This document shows positions 25,074 through 33,242 of a DNA stretch of 37,039 nt, in pieces. The number at the start of each line of letters is the position of its first letter. Position 1 is the stretch's first letter. The DNA is from Nitrospirota bacterium (GTDB lineage Bacteria; UBA2233): positions 41,428 through 78,466 of the forward strand of contig WOZJ01000018.1 of the NCBI GenBank assembly GCA_011620345.1, in the 5' to 3' direction. The notes beneath the pieces were generated by a model, which worked only from the letters and a program-made list of their open reading frames with translations, ran no database searches and had not been told where the DNA came from. Made by a program: the position numbers and the translations under genes.

Positions 25074-26475
25074 TCGGACGTTCCCCTCTACCGGCTTTTT
25101 TTAGAGCGCGAAGCACCTTTTCGACGACTTCCAACGCGTCGGGCCCAAGAATGCGGACCATCGGTTCTTTGCCTTTATCCCCTTCATCGAAAAGGGCGTC
25201 CAGAGCTCCAACTCCGCTTTCCGCCCAACGCTTTACAAGGTAAGGAAGCGTTCTTCCTTCGATTTCCTCCACCTCCCGAGGAATTTGCGAGCGATCGAAG
25301 CGCTCGATCCGAAGCCCCGCATCTTTCATCGCTTGAACGAGCTTTTTAGAGTAAGCAAGATTCATGGCGGCGCGAACATCCGGAAACGTTTCCATCGCCG
25401 CAAGAACAAGCCTGGCCATGTGGTCCGACCCGCCAAACTCTGGACCGAGCGGAACGAGGATGCCGTGCTTCGTTTTTATGATTCTAGCCGGAAATCCTGC
25501 GACCTCCTCCGGCCCTTGGGCAGCAGGGAGCGCCTCGACCAAGTTCGAGCCCACCTCTGGAATATGCTCGAGAGGGCAGGCCTCCATGAAGCGCCTGGAA
25601 GCCTTTTTGAGTCGCTCGATGATGGCATGGCGGCCCGTTTCACGCTCGAGATAGGCTAGCGTGTTCACGGGCCTTACTCCTCCCCCCACCAAGGCGGGAG
25701 CCAAAAGACCCAGGTATACGAACGTTTTTGCCTTGGCTACGGCCTGCTCCAAGGACTCTCCAAGGGCAAGATAGGCCGTGATCGCGGAAGAAAGCGTGCA
25801 ACCCGTCCCATGGCCATGCCGGGTCTGAACCCTAGGATAGGCGAAACGAACGACCTTGCCCTTCAAAAACAGCACATCGATCGCCTGCTGTCCTTGAAGA
25901 TGCCCGCCTTTGACAAGGACCGCCCGAGCGCCAAGGCACATCAGCCTCTCCCCGAGTTCCTTAAGCCCTGCCTCATCCCTTGAGATGCCGTTGGCCTTGG
26001 TCAGTTCGATCGCCTCTTCAAAGTTTGGCGTAACGAGCGTGCTAAGCGGAAAAAGTTTGGCTCGGAGGGCTTCCGCCGCCCCTTCGCCCAAAAGTCGCGC
26101 ACCCGATTTCGAGAGCATGACAGGGTCCAAGACAATGGGAGGAGACCCAGGAAGGCCAGCGAGCGCTTGTGCAAGGACATCCACAACTTCTAACGACCCG
26201 AGCATGCCGATTTTGACGGCCTTCGGGGGCAAATCATCGACAATGGCCGCGAGCTGGTCCAGGACGAGCCGAGGGTCTAGTATAGAAACCCTTTGGACCC
26301 CTTTGGTGTTTTGGGCAGTCACGGCCGTGAGGACGGAACAGCCGTAGACCCCAAGGGCGGTGAAGGTTTTTAAATCCGCCTGAATCCCAGCACCGCCGCA
26401 GGAGTCCGAGCCGGCGACGGTCAACACGACGGGTGCATGATCGGAGTAAGCAAGCGTACGTTGCATGGGCCCCAT
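25066..26475 (-). CDS. thiD/thiN: Fused HMP-P kinase (ThiD) and thiamine-phosphate synthase (ThiN type)
   Basis: The N-terminal domain (about 15-265) is ThiD, which phosphorylates hydroxymethylpyrimidine phosphate; visible are AGSDSCGGAGIQADLKTF, DPVMLSKSGARLL and the anion-hole GHGTGCTLSSAI. The C-terminal domain (about 285-465) is ThiN-like (SNLVEALPAA, GPEFGGSDHMARLVLAAM, DVRAAMNLAYS). ThiN joins HMP-PP to thiazole phosphate, replacing ThiE. One polypeptide could thus carry out the last two pyrimidine-side steps of thiamine phosphate synthesis. ThiD-ThiN fusions are known mainly in archaea and some bacteria. The start is probably ATG 26475, though ATG 26466 is also possible. It is divergent from folD, with an AT-rich region between, and its 3' end overlaps fabD. 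Confidence 0.9.
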   Translation of the reverse strand: MGPMQRTLAYSDHAPVVLTVAGSDSCGGAGIQADLKTFTALGVYGCSVLTAVTAQNTKGVQRVSILDPRLVLDQLAAIVDDLPPKAVKIGMLGSLEVVDVLAQALAGLPGSPPIVLDPVMLSKSGARLLGEGAAEALRAKLFPLSTLVTPNFEEAIELTKANGISRDEAGLKELGERLMCLGARAVLVKGGHLQGQQAIDVLFLKGKVVRFAYPRVQTRHGHGTGCTLSSAITAYLALGESLEQAVAKAKTFVYLGLLAPALVGGGVRPVNTLAYLERETGRHAIIERLKKASRRFMEACPLEHIPEVGSNLVEALPAAQGPEEVAGFPARIIKTKHGILVPLGPEFGGSDHMARLVLAAMETFPDVRAAMNLAYSKKLVQAMKDAGLRIERFDRSQIPREVEEIEGRTLPYLVKRWAESGVGALDALFDEGDKGKEPMVRILGPDALEVVEKVLRALKKAGRGERPIA

Positions 26476-26477
26476 GT

Positions 26478-26506
26478 TTTCCAATGCGTCTATAAACTAT
26501 TATAAT
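26478..26506 (+). promoter_or_regulatory. Promoter for the folD-gcv operon
   Basis: TTTCCA (26478-26483), 17 nt, then a perfect TATAAT (26501-26506). The same AT-rich core also reads TATAAT on the minus strand (26504-26499), so the region may also drive thiD-thiN divergently. The minus-strand -35 is poor. The predicted folD transcript starts near 26513. Confidence 0.7.
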
Positions 26507-26546
26507 AAAACCCTATCCAAAGACCATGTCAATCTTAGGGGAGAGA

Positions 26547-27467
26547 ATGAAAACCCAATTGCTCGACGGCAGGCAGCTTGGAAAAGCGCTGACTGACAGA
26601 ATCAGGCAAGAGCTTGAGCTTGCCGGCATCAAACCTGGCCTCGCCGTAGTCCTCGTAGGCGACAACGAAGCTTCGAAGCTCTACGTCGGGAGCAAGCAAA
26701 AAAAAGCGCAAGAATTAGGAATGCGCTCGTTCCTCCACAGGCTCCCAGCAGACATTTCCGAGGACGAGCTTTTAGGAGAGATCGAAATGCTCTCTGGCCG
26801 TGACGATGTGCACGGCATCCTCGTTCAACTGCCTTTGCCGTCCCATATGGACCCCTACAGGGTCCAGCAGCACATACCGCCCGCCAAAGACGTGGACGGG
26901 CTGAACCCATTCAACCAAGGTGCGCTCGTTTTAGGGAGGCCCACCCTCGTTCCTTGTACCCCACTGGGCATCCTTTATCTGCTTTCGGCCTACGGGATTC
27001 CGCTCGAGGGAAAGCATGCCGTCATCGTGGGTAGGAGTGCGATCGTGGGTAAACCGATGGCCCTGTTGCTCTTAGAGATGAACGCCAGCGTGAGTGTGTG
27101 CCATTCAAAGACCAAAGACCTTGGTCTCCATACCATCCAGGCCGATATCGTCGTGGCGGCCGTCGGCAGGCCGGGGCTCATTCAAAAAACGCAAATTAAA
27201 GAGGGGGCAACCGTCGTGGACGTCGGCCAGAATAGGCTCGAAACGGGCAGGCTTGTGGGAGATGCCGACCTCGATGGGCTGATGGGCCATGCCGGATTCC
27301 TGACTCCGATCCCCGGAGGCGTCGGTCCGATGACCGTCGCGTTGCTTATGTGGAACACTCTCCTTGCGTTTCTTCTCCAAGAAAAACCCAAGGCGGTACG
27401 CCTGCCCATGCTGGAAGGCATTCATGAGCGTCTATTCGGCCACCTAAACCTTCCTTTGGTGCCTTAG
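26547..27467 (+). CDS. folD: Methylene-THF dehydrogenase / methenyl-THF cyclohydrolase
   Basis: FolD converts 5,10-methylene-THF to 10-formyl-THF in two steps with NADP(+). The 306 residues include the active-site pair Tyr46 and Lys50 (YVGSKQKKA), QLPLPSHMD, CTPLGILYLL, the nucleotide loop GRSAIVGKPMALLLL and the end signature GGVGPMTVALLMWNT. The protein is about 20 residues longer than usual because of a C-terminal tail (after about residue 280) that the family does not share. ATG 26547 has AGGGGAGA immediately upstream; an ATG 7 codons earlier lacks a ribosome site. It is followed after 53 nt by the glycine cleavage genes, whose product methylene-THF is its substrate. Confidence 0.96.
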   Translation: MKTQLLDGRQLGKALTDRIRQELELAGIKPGLAVVLVGDNEASKLYVGSKQKKAQELGMRSFLHRLPADISEDELLGEIEMLSGRDDVHGILVQLPLPSHMDPYRVQQHIPPAKDVDGLNPFNQGALVLGRPTLVPCTPLGILYLLSAYGIPLEGKHAVIVGRSAIVGKPMALLLLEMNASVSVCHSKTKDLGLHTIQADIVVAAVGRPGLIQKTQIKEGATVVDVGQNRLETGRLVGDADLDGLMGHAGFLTPIPGGVGPMTVALLMWNTLLAFLLQEKPKAVRLPMLEGIHERLFGHLNLPLVP

Positions 27468-27520
27468 CCCGTGCTAACGCAAACGATGTCGCTTACCGTA
27501 TCCCGGCAGGGGATCTCCCT

Positions 27521-28645
27521 ATGAGCGGGTTGCGCACGCTCCCTTTGCAGCCCCTGCACGCACAGCTCGGGGCAAGGATGGGCCCGTTTGCGGGCTGGCA
27601 GGTTCCTATCTCTTACGAGGGGATCCTCAAAGAGTGGGAACACGTTCGTTTCGCCTCGGGCCTGTTCGACATCTCTCACATGGGGCGGATCTTGGTCTCT
27701 GGAGAAGGCGCGCTTGCGTTCTTGAACGCCATGCTCACGCGCAACCTCTACACGCTGCCAAAGGGTAAGGTTGCCTACGCTCTCTTGCTCGAGGAAGAAG
27801 GGGGCATTTTAGACGACGTAACGGTTTATCGTATCGAAGATACTCTCTGGTTCTTGTGCGTCAATGCGGCCCACGAAGAAGTGGTTTTTCAGCACTTGCG
27901 CTCTTTTGTTCCTTCTGGCGTCCGGATCGAGCGAAACGAAGAGTATCCGATCCAGCTCGCCTTGCAGGGCCCAACGGCCGAAGAGGCCCTGCTTCCTTTT
28001 TGCAAGGGCCAAGAGAGTACGCTTCGAGGCCTTCCTTACTACGGATGGGCGAAGCTCTCGCTCATGGGTACGGCAACGCTCGTTTCGAGGACGGGCTATA
28101 CCGGAGAAGACGGGTTTGAGCTCTACCTCAAGGATCAAGCGCAAGCTGAAGGGTTCGTAGACGGCCTGCTCCGGGCAAAAGGCCGGGCATTCGGCGGTCT
28201 ATGTGGGTTCGGTGTCCGTGACGTGCTCAGGCTAGAGGCGGGCTACGCCTTGGCGGGAACCGATTTCGACCGGCAAACAACGCCCCTCGAAGCTGGGCTC
28301 GAGTTCGCGATGCACTGGGAAAAGCCGTACTTTATCGGCAAAGAGGCCCTCATTGTACGTAAACAAGAAGGGCTAAAAGAACGAAGAACTGGGTTCATCG
28401 CCACAACCTCGAGGGTTCCTAGGGAGGGATACCAGGTTCATCTCGAAAGCTCGAGCGTTGGGCGTGTGACGTCGGGTACTTACTCTCCGTTTCGACGATC
28501 GGGGGTTGCGATGGGCTACATGCCGACCCATCTTTCTAACCCCGGTTTGGACGTTTTGTTGACGGACGCCATGCGCTTGGTAATTCCGGCCAAAACGTCC
28601 AGCCTTCCTTTCTACCCACCTCAAACCAAGCGAAAAAAGGGGTAA
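27521..28645 (+). CDS. gcvT: Glycine cleavage system T protein (aminomethyltransferase)
   Basis: GcvT takes the aminomethyl group from lipoyl-GcvH and gives ammonia plus 5,10-methylene-THF. The 374-residue protein has the family features MGPFAGWQVPISYEGILKEW, FDISHMGRI, GGILDDVTVYR with the catalytic Asp, and SRTGYTGEDGFELYL. The C-terminal barrel domain ends near GVAMGYMP. The start follows AGGGG at about 9 nt. It is followed by gcvH after 7 nt. Similar to sarcosine-oxidase-type folate enzymes, but the gcv context settles its identity. Confidence 0.97.
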   Translation: MSGLRTLPLQPLHAQLGARMGPFAGWQVPISYEGILKEWEHVRFASGLFDISHMGRILVSGEGALAFLNAMLTRNLYTLPKGKVAYALLLEEEGGILDDVTVYRIEDTLWFLCVNAAHEEVVFQHLRSFVPSGVRIERNEEYPIQLALQGPTAEEALLPFCKGQESTLRGLPYYGWAKLSLMGTATLVSRTGYTGEDGFELYLKDQAQAEGFVDGLLRAKGRAFGGLCGFGVRDVLRLEAGYALAGTDFDRQTTPLEAGLEFAMHWEKPYFIGKEALIVRKQEGLKERRTGFIATTSRVPREGYQVHLESSSVGRVTSGTYSPFRRSGVAMGYMPTHLSNPGLDVLLTDAMRLVIPAKTSSLPFYPPQTKRKKG

Positions 28646-28652
28646 CAGCACC

Positions 28653-29039
28653 ATGCAGGTTGAACCCGGCCGGTTTTACACCTCCGACCATGAATGGGTA
28701 GCGTTTGCAGACGACGGAACCGCTACGGTTGGCATCAGCGATTATGCGCAAGGAAAGCTCGGAGATCTCGTGTACATCGAGTTCCTTGCTAGATCTGGAC
28801 ACGTCTCTCGCGGGGACGCCGTCGTCTCGCTCGAGTCCGTCAAGGCGGTTGCGGAGGCCTACGCACCGTTCGATGCCGAAGTCTTGGCCGTAAACGAAGA
28901 GCTCCCCCAAACCCCCGGTTGGGTCAACGAGGACCCTTACCACAAGGGCTGGATGCTTAAGTTAAGGCCGCTTTGCCAAGACCCAAAAGCCGGGTTGATG
29001 GACGCCAACGATTACGAAGTTTCCCTTAAGGGGCTTTAA
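28653..29039 (+). CDS. gcvH: Glycine cleavage system H protein
   Basis: GcvH shuttles the aminomethyl group on a swinging lipoyl arm among P, T and L proteins. The 128 residues include TSDHEWV, the lipoylated Lys64 within SLESVKAVAE and PLNAEV-like YAPFDAEVLAVNEEL. The C-terminus KGWMLKL is also typical. Lipoylation genes (lipA, lipB or lplA) are not in the window. It is 7 nt after gcvT and 3 nt before gcvPA. Confidence 0.97.
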   Translation: MQVEPGRFYTSDHEWVAFADDGTATVGISDYAQGKLGDLVYIEFLARSGHVSRGDAVVSLESVKAVAEAYAPFDAEVLAVNEELPQTPGWVNEDPYHKGWMLKLRPLCQDPKAGLMDANDYEVSLKGL

Positions 29040-29042
29040 ACC

Positions 29043-30416
29043 ATGCGAGGATTTGTCCCCCACAATGCCCCACAGCTAAGACAAATGCTCCGGGCAATCG
29101 GCATTCCGTCCCTAAGGGCGCTCCTGCCGACGCTTCCTGAAGGCGAACCCGTCGAGCATAAGGTCGAGGGCATCCCGAAGCCTTTGTCCGAGTGGGAAAT
29201 CGAGAAAACGCTCGAGGAGCGCTTCTTCCTAGAGCCCCTTCCAAAGACCGTCCTGTTGGGCGCAGGGGCCTATTGTCACGCCATTCCGGCAGCCGTCGAG
29301 GCGCTTGCCCAAAGGGGAGAGTTCCTCACGAGTTATACCCCATACCAGGCCGAGGCCAGCCAAGGGACACTCACTGCGCTTTTTGAGTTCCAGACGTTCA
29401 TCGCAAGGCTATTTGGCATGGAGATCGCGAATTCTTCCATGTACGACGGCGCCTCATCGCTCGCCGAGGCGGTATTGATGGCCTTCAGGGTCACCAAGCG
29501 GCACAAAGCCCTCATCAAGGCAACCTTGCACCCAGAATACCGCGAGACACTCAAGACATACGTAGCCCCCCTTGGCTTTAAGCTGAAAACATTGCCGATT
29601 ACGCCAAAAGGTGCCAGCGACTTGGCATCGCTCGATGCCGAGCTCGACGACGGCGATCCTGTGGGCGCCGTCGTGGTCGACTACCCTAGCTTCCTGGGGA
29701 CGCTCGAAGACTTGGGGCCTTTGGTGGAGCGGGCTCACAAAAAAGGCGCGCTGGTCGTATCGGTCACCTACGAACCCACGGCGCTCGGGCTCATCAAGGC
29801 CCCCGGCGACTTCGGCGTCGATATCGCGGTTGGCGAAGGACAAGCCTTGGGAAACCCCGTTGCATTCGGGGGGGCGACGCTTGGGCTCTTTGCAACGAAG
29901 GCTTCTTTGGTTCGTCAAATGCCTGGAAGGCTCGTTGGAGAGACGCGCGATGCCAAGGGCCGCCGGGCTTTTTGCGTCACGTTAGCCACGAGGGAACAGC
30001 ACATCCGAAGGGAAAAGTCCACTTCGAACATCTGCACCAACCACGCGCATTTTGCCCTCCGAACGAGCATCTACCTGGCACTTCTTGGGGCATCCGGAAT
30101 CCGGAGACTGGCCAAGCAAAACTTCCAACGCGCTCATTACCTAGCCGAACTCATCTTAGAGGAAATCCCGAACGCAAGGCTTTTGTTCGACGGTCCGTTC
30201 TTCAACGAATTTGCAGCGGCCATCCCAGGCTTGACCGGCGAACGATACCGGGAGCTCTTTAAGGAGGGCATTCTACTCGGCCTTCCGCTTCGAGACGTCC
30301 TCATCAGGGGCCTTGCCCTCCCCAAGGAGAGCTTCCTCATTTGCGCTACGGAAACGCTCAACTATGAGCAGCTCGAGGAAGCCGTCAAGAAGCTGGCTTG
30401 GGCGATAAAGCACTAA
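29043..30416 (+). CDS. gcvPA: Glycine dehydrogenase (decarboxylating) subunit 1
   Basis: This is the N-terminal half of the split, PLP-dependent P protein, which decarboxylates glycine and loads the aminomethyl group on GcvH. It has 457 residues, normal for subunit 1. Visible are YTPYQAEASQGTLTALFEFQ, ANSSMYDGASSLAEAVLMA and, toward the middle, the GRLVGETRDAKGRRAFCVTL and REKSTSNICTNHAHFALR motifs of GcvP. The subunit lacks the PLP lysine, which lies in the partner subunit. The two-gene form is found in many non-proteobacterial and deep lineages. Confidence 0.97.
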   Translation: MRGFVPHNAPQLRQMLRAIGIPSLRALLPTLPEGEPVEHKVEGIPKPLSEWEIEKTLEERFFLEPLPKTVLLGAGAYCHAIPAAVEALAQRGEFLTSYTPYQAEASQGTLTALFEFQTFIARLFGMEIANSSMYDGASSLAEAVLMAFRVTKRHKALIKATLHPEYRETLKTYVAPLGFKLKTLPITPKGASDLASLDAELDDGDPVGAVVVDYPSFLGTLEDLGPLVERAHKKGALVVSVTYEPTALGLIKAPGDFGVDIAVGEGQALGNPVAFGGATLGLFATKASLVRQMPGRLVGETRDAKGRRAFCVTLATREQHIRREKSTSNICTNHAHFALRTSIYLALLGASGIRRLAKQNFQRAHYLAELILEEIPNARLLFDGPFFNEFAAAIPGLTGERYRELFKEGILLGLPLRDVLIRGLALPKESFLICATETLNYEQLEEAVKKLAWAIKH

Positions 30417-30426
30417 GGAGCCCGGA

Positions 30427-31908
30427 ATGCAGGAATCCGATCGTAAGGATAGTCTTTTGTTTGAGCTTCCCCCGCACAGCCCAAACCCGGGGCTTGTGGT
30501 TTGCAGGCCTTACCCTAAAGATAGACTGCCTCCATCGATACCAAAAGAGCTCGTCCGGAAAGAGGGTACGCTGGAGTTTCCCAGTCTCGACGAGCTGAGC
30601 GTGGTTCGTCATTTTACAAACCTCTCCCGGAAAAACTTCTCTGTAGATACGCATTTTTACCCCTTGGGATCGTGTACGATGAAGTACAACCCCAAGGCGA
30701 TCGAAGTCTTAATCCCCCGGACAAGGCTTTCGAAGATCCATCCTTACATGCCACACGCATTGCTTCAGGGCTTGCTGCAAACGCTCCAGGAGCTCGAGCA
30801 CTACCTTATGGCGCTTTCGGGCATGGATGCCGTCAGCCTCCAACCATCTGCGGGCGCTCAGGGCGAGCTTGCCGGCCTTTTGATCATAAAAGCTTATCTG
30901 CAAGCCAGAAACATCCAAAAGACCGTTGTCCTCATCCCAGATACCGCACATGGAACAAACCCCGCGAGTTCCTCGCTCGCCGGGTTTAAACCCGTCGTAA
31001 TTCCTTCCGGCCCAAACGGAATTTTGGAGCCTAGCCTACTCGATTCCGCCCCGCTAGGCGACACGGCTGCCCTCATGATCACGAACCCGAACACGCTCGG
31101 GTTGTTCGAAGCACATATGCCGGAAATCGCGGAGAAGCTTCACGCCCAAGGAGCGTTCGTGTACATGGACGGGGCAAACCTAAACCCTCTTTTGGGCTTT
31201 GTCCAACCAAGACGGCTAGGGGCGGATATTGTCCACTTCAACCTCCACAAAACGTTTGGAGCCCCACACGGAGGAGGAGGCCCTGGCGCCGGACCGATAG
31301 GGGTTGTGCAAGAACTCTCCCCTTACCTTCCCATTCCAAGGATAGAGAATGGGGCGGAAGGGCTATCGCTCCAGCAGGAAAACCCGGAATCGATCGGAAG
31401 GCTGCGGGCTTTCTTTGGCAATGTCTCGGTACTGCTCAAGGCTTGGGTTTACATCCGATTGCTCGGCTTGGACGGCCTTCGAAACGTCGCCATGACAAGC
31501 ATTTTAAACGCCAACTACGTGAAAGATCGGCTAAAAGGAACGTACCATCTTCCGTTCGATACCGCCTGCATGCACGAATGCGTCTTCTCTGACCGTATCC
31601 AGGCCGCCTATGGCATCAAGACGGTGGATATTGCCAAAAGGCTTCTCGATTACGGGTTCCACCCTCCGACGATTGCCTTCCCCTTAATCGTGCCAGGAGC
31701 GCTCATGATCGAACCAACGGAAACGGAAACGCTCGAAACGATCGAGGCCTTCCTTAGCGCCATGGAAGCCGTCGCGAAAGAAGCCAAAGAAACCCCAGAG
31801 GTCTTAAAGGGCGCCCCCTACACAACCCCCGTATCCAGGGTTGACGAAGTCAGGGCAAACCGTGAGCCGAGGCTCGTCCACCCTCTTAGTCAGGAGAAGA
31901 AGCGATAA
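30427..31908 (+). CDS. gcvPB: Glycine dehydrogenase (decarboxylating) subunit 2
   Basis: This subunit carries the PLP cofactor of the split P protein. The 493 residues show HFTNLSRKNFSVDTHFYPLG, CTMKYNPK, LQPSAGAQGELAG, TAHGTNPAS and the PLP lysine Lys275 in FNLHKTFGAPHGGGGPGAGP. It begins 10 nt after gcvPA, with AAGGAG upstream. Its last 19 nt overlap the convergent tonB-like gene, and no terminator lies within that overlap. The L protein gene (lpd) does not follow. Confidence 0.97.
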   Translation: MQESDRKDSLLFELPPHSPNPGLVVCRPYPKDRLPPSIPKELVRKEGTLEFPSLDELSVVRHFTNLSRKNFSVDTHFYPLGSCTMKYNPKAIEVLIPRTRLSKIHPYMPHALLQGLLQTLQELEHYLMALSGMDAVSLQPSAGAQGELAGLLIIKAYLQARNIQKTVVLIPDTAHGTNPASSSLAGFKPVVIPSGPNGILEPSLLDSAPLGDTAALMITNPNTLGLFEAHMPEIAEKLHAQGAFVYMDGANLNPLLGFVQPRRLGADIVHFNLHKTFGAPHGGGGPGAGPIGVVQELSPYLPIPRIENGAEGLSLQQENPESIGRLRAFFGNVSVLLKAWVYIRLLGLDGLRNVAMTSILNANYVKDRLKGTYHLPFDTACMHECVFSDRIQAAYGIKTVDIAKRLLDYGFHPPTIAFPLIVPGALMIEPTETETLETIEAFLSAMEAVAKEAKETPEVLKGAPYTTPVSRVDEVRANREPRLVHPLSQEKKR

Positions 31909-32783
31909 AGGACGAATTCAAAAGGCCAGACCAAGAACAGGCGATCCTCCCCAAGGCGTTTTGGGATCGGGTTAAGCGGGGAGGCCATCCGGATAGCCCG
32001 GAGGATCTCGTGGTCGAAAGAGGTGTGCCCGGAGCTTCTCACGACCCGCACCTCCGATACGCTTCCGTCCTTCTCGACGGCAAAAGCGACGAGGCCCCCC
32101 CCAGAGATCCCTTGAAGCGCCATATCTTCCGGGTAGGACATGCACCCTTCCACGGCCCTCTTAATGCTTAAGAAATACGAGGTGTACTTGAACTCTTTGG
32201 TGTTGAGGTTGATAAGTTCCCCCTTTTGGATCGCCTCGTCAAGGTTGGCTGCAGGCTCCCGATTGGCCTTTGTCAGATCCTCGACAGAAGGGAACGGAGG
32301 GACATTCGGCGCGTAAGCCTGCCGATCTTGGCCTATTGCGCCCTTGTCTGGGCTTGGAAGCTTAGGGATGGAAGCAAGAATGTCGCTTCTTTGTTCGTGA
32401 GGAGGCGTCTTTGGAAACGTCTTCGGCGTCTTGTTCTGCGTCTTGGGGCGGGCGGTCTGGCGATGCGCTTTCACGGCGGATTTTGGCACCTGAGCAGGAA
32501 GCGACAATCCGCCCTCTTTCTTTGTTTCCTGGAGTGCCCTATGCGCCGTTTCGGCAAGATATCGGGCATTCTTTGGCTCTTCTTGAGGGGTTTTTGGGTG
32601 GGGGTTTTGTAGCAGGATTCGGGTCACGTCGGTGCGCTGGGGCGTTTTCTTGGGCTGCCTGCCGATGTCCGGAACAGCACGGCTTAGCAAAAGGAGCAAG
32701 AGAAGATGGATTAGTGCCGAGGCGAGCAAGAAAGGCTCGGCTCGAAACGGCCTGCTGATGGAGTCTCGTTCGTTCAAAAACAT
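31890..32783 (-). CDS. TonB family energy-transducer protein
   Basis: The 297-residue protein has a short cytoplasmic N-terminus, one membrane helix (about 17-36, rich in Leu), a long Pro/Lys/Gln-rich spacer (about 40-170) and a C-terminal TonB domain (about 205-297). That domain contains YPEDMALQGISGGGLVAFAV, then VVRSSGHTSFDHEILRAIR and the final aromatic strand. TonB spans the periplasm and passes proton-motive energy from ExbB-ExbD to outer-membrane receptors. No exbB or exbD lies nearby. A cysteine precedes the SYPEDMA motif, which is unusual. The ATG has no Shine-Dalgarno sequence, and the start lies 18 nt from the divergent small ORF. It could serve TonB-like or TolA-like envelope functions. 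Confidence 0.88.
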   Translation of the reverse strand: MFLNERDSISRPFRAEPFLLASALIHLLLLLLLSRAVPDIGRQPKKTPQRTDVTRILLQNPHPKTPQEEPKNARYLAETAHRALQETKKEGGLSLPAQVPKSAVKAHRQTARPKTQNKTPKTFPKTPPHEQRSDILASIPKLPSPDKGAIGQDRQAYAPNVPPFPSVEDLTKANREPAANLDEAIQKGELINLNTKEFKYTSYFLSIKRAVEGCMSYPEDMALQGISGGGLVAFAVEKDGSVSEVRVVRSSGHTSFDHEILRAIRMASPLNPIPKRLGEDRLFLVWPFEFVLYRFFS

Positions 32784-32788
32784 AACTT

Positions 32789-32793
32789 GGAGG
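32789..32793 (+). promoter_or_regulatory. Ribosome binding site of the 63-codon small gene
   Basis: GGAGG stands 8 nt before ATG 32802, the best-placed site in this part of the window. It is the main evidence that the following small frame is translated, and it decides the ATG over an in-frame TTG at 32787. Confidence 0.75.
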
Positions 32794-32801
32794 AAATTCC
32801 C

Positions 32802-32993
32802 ATGAATACGCTGATTGCCGCGCTTACAGCCATCGTTGAACTGCCTGCCGGCCTTTTGCCTGCCCTTAACACGTTGATTATGTCTTTTTTCGAATCCGGC
32901 GGATCCATTCTTGAGAGCATCCCGATGTCTTTGGGGCCCGCAGGAGATATTCGAAGACTATTCGATCCAGCCCAAACAACAGTGCCATTTTAA
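32802..32993 (+). CDS. Small hydrophobic protein of unknown function (63 residues)
   Basis: I do not recognise this gene. It encodes 63 residues starting MNTLIAALTAIVELPAG. Residues 1-30 are hydrophobic and largely free of charge (one Glu), enough for a membrane-inserting or amphipathic helix; residues 31-63 are more polar and end in LFDPAQTTVPF. There is no cysteine or lysine at all and only two arginines (RR), unlike a lysine-rich signal peptide. Support for translation is the well-placed GGAGG site. It starts 18 nt from the divergent tonB-like gene. No clear promoter is visible; any promoter would have to lie inside tonB. It could be a small membrane or secreted peptide. Confidence 0.6.
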   Translation: MNTLIAALTAIVELPAGLLPALNTLIMSFFESGGSILESIPMSLGPAGDIRRLFDPAQTTVPF

Positions 32994-33242
32994 CACATCT
33001 GGACCGATTGAAGGGATGCCTCCGGCCCCTGCTTGATGTACAAACGCTCCGTGCCGGTTTTCCGGTCAAAGGGCATCCCTTTGTTTTGTTGCGCTGAGGG
33101 GTATTTCTTTTGCGCTCGATGCTGGGGATCGCCTCGGGATCGCGGGAGAGTCAGCTTCGGGATGTAGATCTGTTGGTATGCTTGACTTCACCCATGGCAT
33201 CGGACAAACTGGAACAAAGCCAAGCAAGGAGGAGGAACGATC
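32994..33242 (+). other. Intergenic region with candidate structured RNA
   Basis: This 249-nt stretch separates the small gene from bactofilin. The left third holds a nested stem structure described separately (33011-33081). The remainder has a TTGACT (33182-33187) whose -10 partner is poor, and no convincing promoter. Short frames here (for example 33110-33295) overlap the bactofilin start in another frame and lack support. I see no tRNA. Confidence 0.5.
33011..33081 (+). ncRNA. Nested stem-loop, terminator-like or structured RNA
   Basis: AAGGGATGCC (33011-33020) pairs perfectly with GGCATCCCTT (33072-33081). Inside, CCGGC (33022-33026) can pair with GCCGG (33053-33057), and CCGGTTTTCCGG adds a small hairpin. 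A T-rich TGTTTTGTT follows the outer stem, so it could be a terminator of the small gene; the large loop is unusual for that. A cis-regulatory or small RNA is an alternative. The 10-bp perfect stem is seen directly; function is inferred. Confidence 0.45.

Noticed and set aside
33182-33210. TTGACT...CAAACT as a bactofilin promoter
   Set aside because: The -35 is good but the -10 matches only 3 of 6 positions, so I do not call it.
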